The notes under the pieces: generated by a model | Databases searched by the model: none | What the model saw: the letters and a program-made list of their open reading frames with translations, nothing else | What the model was told of the DNA's origin: nothing | Translations under genes and position numbers: made by a program | NCBI GenBank assembly: GCA_963721075.1 | Contig: CAVRHV010000020.1 | Span: 1-64,000 of the forward strand | Origin: DATFVA01 sp963721075 | Lineage (GTDB): Bacteria; Bacteroidota; Ignavibacteria; Ignavibacteriales; Ignavibacteriaceae | DNA: 64,000 bases | Direction of reading: 5' to 3' | In this document: in pieces, positions 60,691-64,000 of the stretch | Layout of the letters: every line of letters begins with the position of its first letter | Numbering within the stretch: the first letter of the stretch is position 1

Positions 60691-61402
60691 AGTATTTAAA
60701 GTATTTGTTGATTTTGACGGTACTATAACCAGAAAAGATACCGGAGATGCGGTATTTACAAAATTCGGCGATACACTGATCGTGGAAGAGATTATCGACG
60801 ATCTGCTGAGTGACAGAATTTCCGCGAAAGACTGCTGGCTGAAACTCTGCAAATCTGTTAAAAATATAGACAAGCAGGAACTTGATGAATTTATTCTGCA
60901 GATAGAAATTGACAGTACCTTTCATTCTTTCGTGGATTATTGTGATAAGCATAAGCATCCGTTATTCATTCTGAGCGACGGATTCGATTATTATATCGAT
61001 TTAATTCTTAAAAGAGAAAAACTGGATCACCTGAAAGTATATTCAAATAAGCTGAAGTTAAACAGTGATAACACACTGACCCCGCTCTTTCCATATTATG
61101 ATTCGGGATGTACAACTTCAGCAAACTGCAAAAGAAACCACATTATAAATAACAGTTCGGATGATGAATTTACTGTTTTCATAGGCGACGGAAATTCGGA
61201 TAAATATACAGTGCATTTTTGTGATTTCATTTTTGCCAAAGACGATTTGTTAAAGTACTGTGAAAAGGAAAGGATTACATATTTTCCTTTCAAAGATTTT
61301 AAGGATGTTATCGACCGGATGGAAACACTAAGACAGAAGAAAAGACTTAAGAAGAGACACCAGGCTGAACTCAGACGGCGTGAAATTTATATACAGGAAT
61401 AA
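60683..61402 (+). CDS. HAD-superfamily (subfamily IB) phosphatase, MtnX-like
   Basis: This 239-residue cytoplasmic phosphatase has the four HAD motifs: nucleophile Asp10 and Asp12 in VFVDFDGTIT, Ser in FILSDGFDYY, Lys near residue 150 and the acidic pair in FIGDGNSDKYT. The fold matches MtnX/phosphoserine-phosphatase-like enzymes. Substrate is not evident; the methionine salvage partners of true MtnX are not nearby. It overlaps the upstream gene by 8 bp and is followed 9 bp on by an ICMT-like gene. The last 30 residues are strongly basic. Confidence 0.82.
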   Translation: MDKVFKVFVDFDGTITRKDTGDAVFTKFGDTLIVEEIIDDLLSDRISAKDCWLKLCKSVKNIDKQELDEFILQIEIDSTFHSFVDYCDKHKHPLFILSDGFDYYIDLILKREKLDHLKVYSNKLKLNSDNTLTPLFPYYDSGCTTSANCKRNHIINNSSDDEFTVFIGDGNSDKYTVHFCDFIFAKDDLLKYCEKERITYFPFKDFKDVIDRMETLRQKKRLKKRHQAELRRREIYIQE

Positions 61403-61411
61403 GGAATTTTA

Positions 61412-61996
61412 ATGTCACTAGCTTCCAACTTTTTCAAATACCGCAGCTATACGCCAATTCCATTCGTTGTGGTAATGCTGATTTTTGCATACCCAAATAT
61501 CTGGAGCCTCATCATTGGATTTCTGATTACCATTATTGGTGAATCAATAAGACTCTGGGGTGTAAGCTGGGCCGGGAGTGAAACCAGGACAACAGGAAAT
61601 GTGGGCGGAACGTACCTGATTGTCAGCGGGCCCTTTGCACATCTGCGGAATCCTTTATACCTGGGAAATATTCTGATGTATACCGGTCTCGGCATCATGT
61701 CATTCGCTTTATTTCCCTGGCTGCAGATTGCCGGTTTTATTTTTTTCTCACTCCAGTATCATATGATAGTACAGGAGGAGGAAAAATATCTTGAGCAGAC
61801 TTTTGGTAAAGAGTATGAAGAGTATAAGAAAAATGTACCGCGGTTTATTCCGAGATTTTCGAAATACAGAACAGGCAATGTAGAACAGCCGGAGTACGAT
61901 ATAAGAAAAGGTCTTAAATCGGAAAGAAGAAGTCTCCAGGCCTTTACTCTTGTTGCAATTACAATACTGCTGATATGGTTTTTGAGAAGATTATAA
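61412..61996 (+). CDS. ICMT/PEMT-like membrane methyltransferase
   Basis: This 194-residue membrane protein has about four or five transmembrane helices and the conserved C-terminal catalytic block of isoprenylcysteine-carboxyl-methyltransferase and phospholipid-methyltransferase families: GPFAHLRNPLYLGNIL, then the EEEKYLEQTFGKEYEEYKKN stretch. Bacterial homologues methylate lipids or small molecules with SAM. The substrate is unknown. Its place directly before lpxB suggests an envelope-lipid role. It starts 9 bp after the phosphatase and ends 1 bp before lpxB. Confidence 0.85.
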   Translation: MSLASNFFKYRSYTPIPFVVVMLIFAYPNIWSLIIGFLITIIGESIRLWGVSWAGSETRTTGNVGGTYLIVSGPFAHLRNPLYLGNILMYTGLGIMSFALFPWLQIAGFIFFSLQYHMIVQEEEKYLEQTFGKEYEEYKKNVPRFIPRFSKYRTGNVEQPEYDIRKGLKSERRSLQAFTLVAITILLIWFLRRL

Positions 61997-61997
61997 T

Positions 61998-63143
61998 ATG
62001 ACCGGGTTGACACATAAAAATATAATGATGATTGCCGGAGAAGTTTCGGGAGATTATATAGGAGCGGCATTAATCGAGGAATTAAAAAGCATTGATAACA
62101 GTATAAATGTATTCGGACTGGGCGGCGACAGGATGCGGGATGCCGGAATGAATGTTTTATACCACATTAAAAAAATGGCTTTCCTGGGATTTGCTGAAGT
62201 GGTTAAGCACCTCCCTTTTATCAGGCGGGTCCAGAGAGAACTGCTTGATGTAATAAAAAAAGAAAAAATAAAATCCGTCGTTCTGATAGATTATCCCGGC
62301 TTTAACCTGAATTTTGCTAAAAAACTGAAAAAGATTGACGCCAATGTTATTTATTACATATCTCCCCAGATATGGGCCTGGGGCGGCGGGAGAATAAAGA
62401 AAATAAAGAAGTTCATTGATAAGATGATCGTAGTATTCCCCTTTGAAGAGGAATTATACAAGAACCATGATGTAAATGTAGAGCTTGTTACTCATCCCCT
62501 TATTCAAAGGATAAGCGACTATAAATTTTTAAGCAGGCAGGAATTGTTAAAGAAATTTGATCTTCCGGATAAGGAAATACTCCTGGTTATGCCCGGAAGC
62601 CGCGACCATGAAGTCGAAAAAATTTTCCCTGAAGCAATCGCCGCTGCCGGAAAACTTGCTGAAGAATTCAATCTCCAGGTAATTGCAGCCTGTTCATCTA
62701 ATATAGATGAGAATACGCTATACGGGATGACAACTTCGGGAAATTTCAGAGTAGTTAAAGGCTTCACATATGATTTGATGAAATATGCAAAACTTGGTAT
62801 AATAAAATCAGGTACATCAACCCTTGAAGCAGGGATCTTCGGGCTGCCGATGGTAATTGTTTACAAGACGAGTCTGCTTACTTATATCATAGGTAAAAAT
62901 CTGGTGCAGGTAGACAGTATCGGGATGGTGAATATTATTTCCGGAGAGAAGGTTGTACCGGAATTAATACAAAAAGACGTAAATAAAGAAACTATTTATG
63001 CTGAATGCAGGAAAATTCTGACCGATAAATCTCTGTATGACAGCATTAAATCTAAACTGGAATTATTAAAAGCAAAGCTGAATCCGGCTGAAGCACCCGG
63101 CAGTGCAGCTGATATTATTTACTCATTATTGAATGAAGCTTAA
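61998..63143 (+). CDS. lpxB: Lipid-A-disaccharide synthase
   Basis: This 381-residue GT19 enzyme joins UDP-2,3-diacylglucosamine and lipid X to make the lipid A disaccharide at the inner membrane. The N-terminal IAGEVSGDYIGAALIEEL and the ISPQIWAWGGGRIKKIKK motifs are typical, as is SGTSTLEAGIFGLPMVIVYK near the C-terminus. It is followed by an LpxJ-like acyltransferase (overlapping its last 11 bp) and lpxK, so the window holds consecutive steps of the pathway. Confidence 0.95.
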   Translation: MTGLTHKNIMMIAGEVSGDYIGAALIEELKSIDNSINVFGLGGDRMRDAGMNVLYHIKKMAFLGFAEVVKHLPFIRRVQRELLDVIKKEKIKSVVLIDYPGFNLNFAKKLKKIDANVIYYISPQIWAWGGGRIKKIKKFIDKMIVVFPFEEELYKNHDVNVELVTHPLIQRISDYKFLSRQELLKKFDLPDKEILLVMPGSRDHEVEKIFPEAIAAAGKLAEEFNLQVIAACSSNIDENTLYGMTTSGNFRVVKGFTYDLMKYAKLGIIKSGTSTLEAGIFGLPMVIVYKTSLLTYIIGKNLVQVDSIGMVNIISGEKVVPELIQKDVNKETIYAECRKILTDKSLYDSIKSKLELLKAKLNPAEAPGSAADIIYSLLNEA

Positions 63144-63790
63144 AAAAGCTAAACAGGATACACTGCGATTCGCAGGAAATTATGTTCTTTTTCAACTTGT
63201 TGATATTCTTTGCAGATCTCTGAGAATTAAAATTACTCAACCATGACGCCGTCGATAAATTCGAAAGAGAGAATGTAAACTATGTACTTGCGTTCTGGCA
63301 TGGTACGATGCTGCTGCCCTGGTTTCTGAACAGAAATAACAACTTTGCCGGATTGACGAGTAAAAGTAAAGACGGAGATCTGCTTGCAAAAATATTAAAG
63401 AAATGGAAATATAAAGTTTTACGAGGTTCAAGCAGCGAGGGAGGCGATGTTGCTCTCGGGTTAATGGTCGACTTCGCAAAGAATGGATACTCTATTGGAA
63501 TAACTCCTGATGGGCCGAAAGGTCCTCCTTTTAAGCTCAAAGCAGGTGCTGTTGTAGCAGCGAAGAAAGCCGGATTGCCGCTTGTGCTTCTGGGAATCGG
63601 ATACAAAAAGAAATGGATCCTTAAAAGCTGGGACAGTTTTAAGGTCCCTAAATTTTTCACCCGGGCTAACGTGATATACTCCGATCCTATTTTCATAGAA
63701 CCGGATATGAGCAGAGATGAAATTTCAAAGATTATTGATAAGTGTGAAGAAAAGCTCAATGAGCTTCAGCTTAAGGCAGAAATATTCTGA
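63133..63790 (+). CDS. DUF374 lysophospholipid acyltransferase (LpxJ-like), frameshifted
   Basis: The gene begins at ATG 63133 within the last codons of lpxB and runs in that frame to a TGA at 63244. The family sequence continues one base over, from HDAVDKFERENVNYVLAFWHGT at about 63236, to the stop at 63790. One extra base near 63238 explains the break, and the joined protein is about 218 residues. The DUF374 family (COG2121) keeps a His-rich acyltransferase motif (FWHGT) and ITPDGPKGPPFKLKAGAVV, both present. In Helicobacter and Campylobacter a DUF374 enzyme, LpxJ, adds a secondary acyl chain to lipid A; the position here between lpxB and lpxK fits that role. The frameshift may be a sequencing error. 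Confidence 0.75.
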
Positions 63791-63802
63791 AAGTGAATTA
63801 TA

Positions 63803-64000
63803 GTGAAATTATTAAAACTGATATTATATCCTTTTATACCCTTTTATGCTCTGGTTATAAATATCAGGAACTGGTTCTTTGATAATAATGTTTTTAAAAC
63901 ACAGGCTGTAAATGCCGGCGTTATTTCGGTAGGTAATATATCGGTGGGCGGATCGGGAAAAACACCGCTGGTTATTACGCTTACCAGTCTTTTGAAACAG
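63803..64000 (+). CDS. lpxK: Tetraacyldisaccharide 4'-kinase, N-terminal part (3' end outside window)
   Basis: The 66 codons from a GTG at 63803 to the right edge match LpxK, which phosphorylates the lipid A disaccharide at the 4' position. Visible are the membrane-interacting N-terminal helix (LLKLILYPFIPFYALVINIR), the NWFFDNNVF segment, and the P-loop in ISVGNISVGGSGKTPLV. The start lies 12 bp after the acyltransferase stop codon. The rest of the kinase is cut off by the window. Confidence 0.85.
   Translation, partial: MKLLKLILYPFIPFYALVINIRNWFFDNNVFKTQAVNAGVISVGNISVGGSGKTPLVITLTSLLKQ

Noticed and set aside
63237..63759. Open frames on the minus strand opposite the LpxJ-like gene
   Set aside because: No ribosome-binding site or family match, and they overlap a conserved gene entirely.
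1..64000. tRNA, rRNA, riboswitch, prophage, integron or transposase genes
   Set aside because: I looked through the intergenic stretches and proteins and saw none; a covariance-model search would be needed to exclude small RNAs.

Overview
The window reads as chromosomal DNA of a Gram-negative, AT-leaning bacterium of the Bacteroidota/Chlorobi superphylum, most likely the Ignavibacteria. The reasons are: secreted proteins ending in a type IX secretion (T9SS) sorting domain with the NYPNPFNPST-type motif (39678-41413, 58723-60690); a PorV/PorQ-like barrel; lipid A genes (lpxA, lpxB, an LpxJ-like gene, lpxK); many lipoproteins with Bacteroidota-type domains (DUF4382, DUF4397, PepSY-like); and AT-rich intergenic DNA with short hairpin repeats. 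The taxon is an inference from protein style, not from a marker gene. I see no rRNA, tRNA, CRISPR array, prophage or transposase.

Layout. 1-1055: the end of a Ku gene (NHEJ) with a TPR gene. 1295-7171: envelope and small proteins (outer-membrane barrel, a lipoprotein with unusual strand-helix repeats, TerB-like protein, MalQ, a lipoprotein plus barrel pair). 7345-14573: RecN, Nudix hydrolase, DUF1232 protein, a frameshifted S9 peptidase, a methyltransferase-like protein and a frameshifted RlmD/TrmA-type rRNA methyltransferase. 14642-22680: a PepSY-like protein, then one minus-strand unit of response regulator, histidine kinase, TolC, membrane-fusion protein and RND pump. Six 11-bp direct repeats upstream of it look like OmpR-type operators. 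22867-31880: RsmI, a tripeptidyl-peptidase-II-like subtilase, an OPT transporter, LpxA, a CBM9/DOMON-like lipoprotein, an iodotyrosine-deiodinase-like flavoprotein and an aldo/keto reductase. 32267-39133: a small exported protein, an APC permease fused to EIIA and TrkA-C domains, DinB, ferredoxin, AEC transporter, DUF4382 lipoprotein and a PorV/PorQ-like barrel. 39678-41413: a T9SS cargo gene with a recent 684-bp internal duplication. 41665-46888: a TPR-CHAT protein with a degenerate active site, a Yip1 protein, a small membrane protein and a C11/clostripain-like protein. 47020-51466: a frameshifted VPS10/sortilin-type protein and an MFS transporter. 51593-64000: TpiA, a degenerate GH2-fold protein with a membrane domain, SMC, a T9SS cargo protein, an HAD phosphatase, an ICMT-like methyltransferase, LpxB, an LpxJ-like acyltransferase and the start of LpxK, all on the plus strand and tightly packed from 52489 on.

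Sequence quality matters here. Seven otherwise well-conserved genes carry thirteen inferred frameshifts, most explained by one extra base. In the duplicated DUF4397 gene the two copies expose each other's single-base insertion. I therefore read most broken genes as probable assembly or sequencing errors rather than decayed genes, but the sequence alone cannot settle this.

The observations most worth following up are the 11-bp operator array (22615-22680), the deiodinase homologue with the full substrate-binding triad (30313-30978), the CHAT protein with both motif histidines replaced by glutamine (41665-44403), the membrane-anchored pseudo-glycosidase before smc (52489-55083), and a family of short inverted-repeat elements (45745-45863, 50224-50299).
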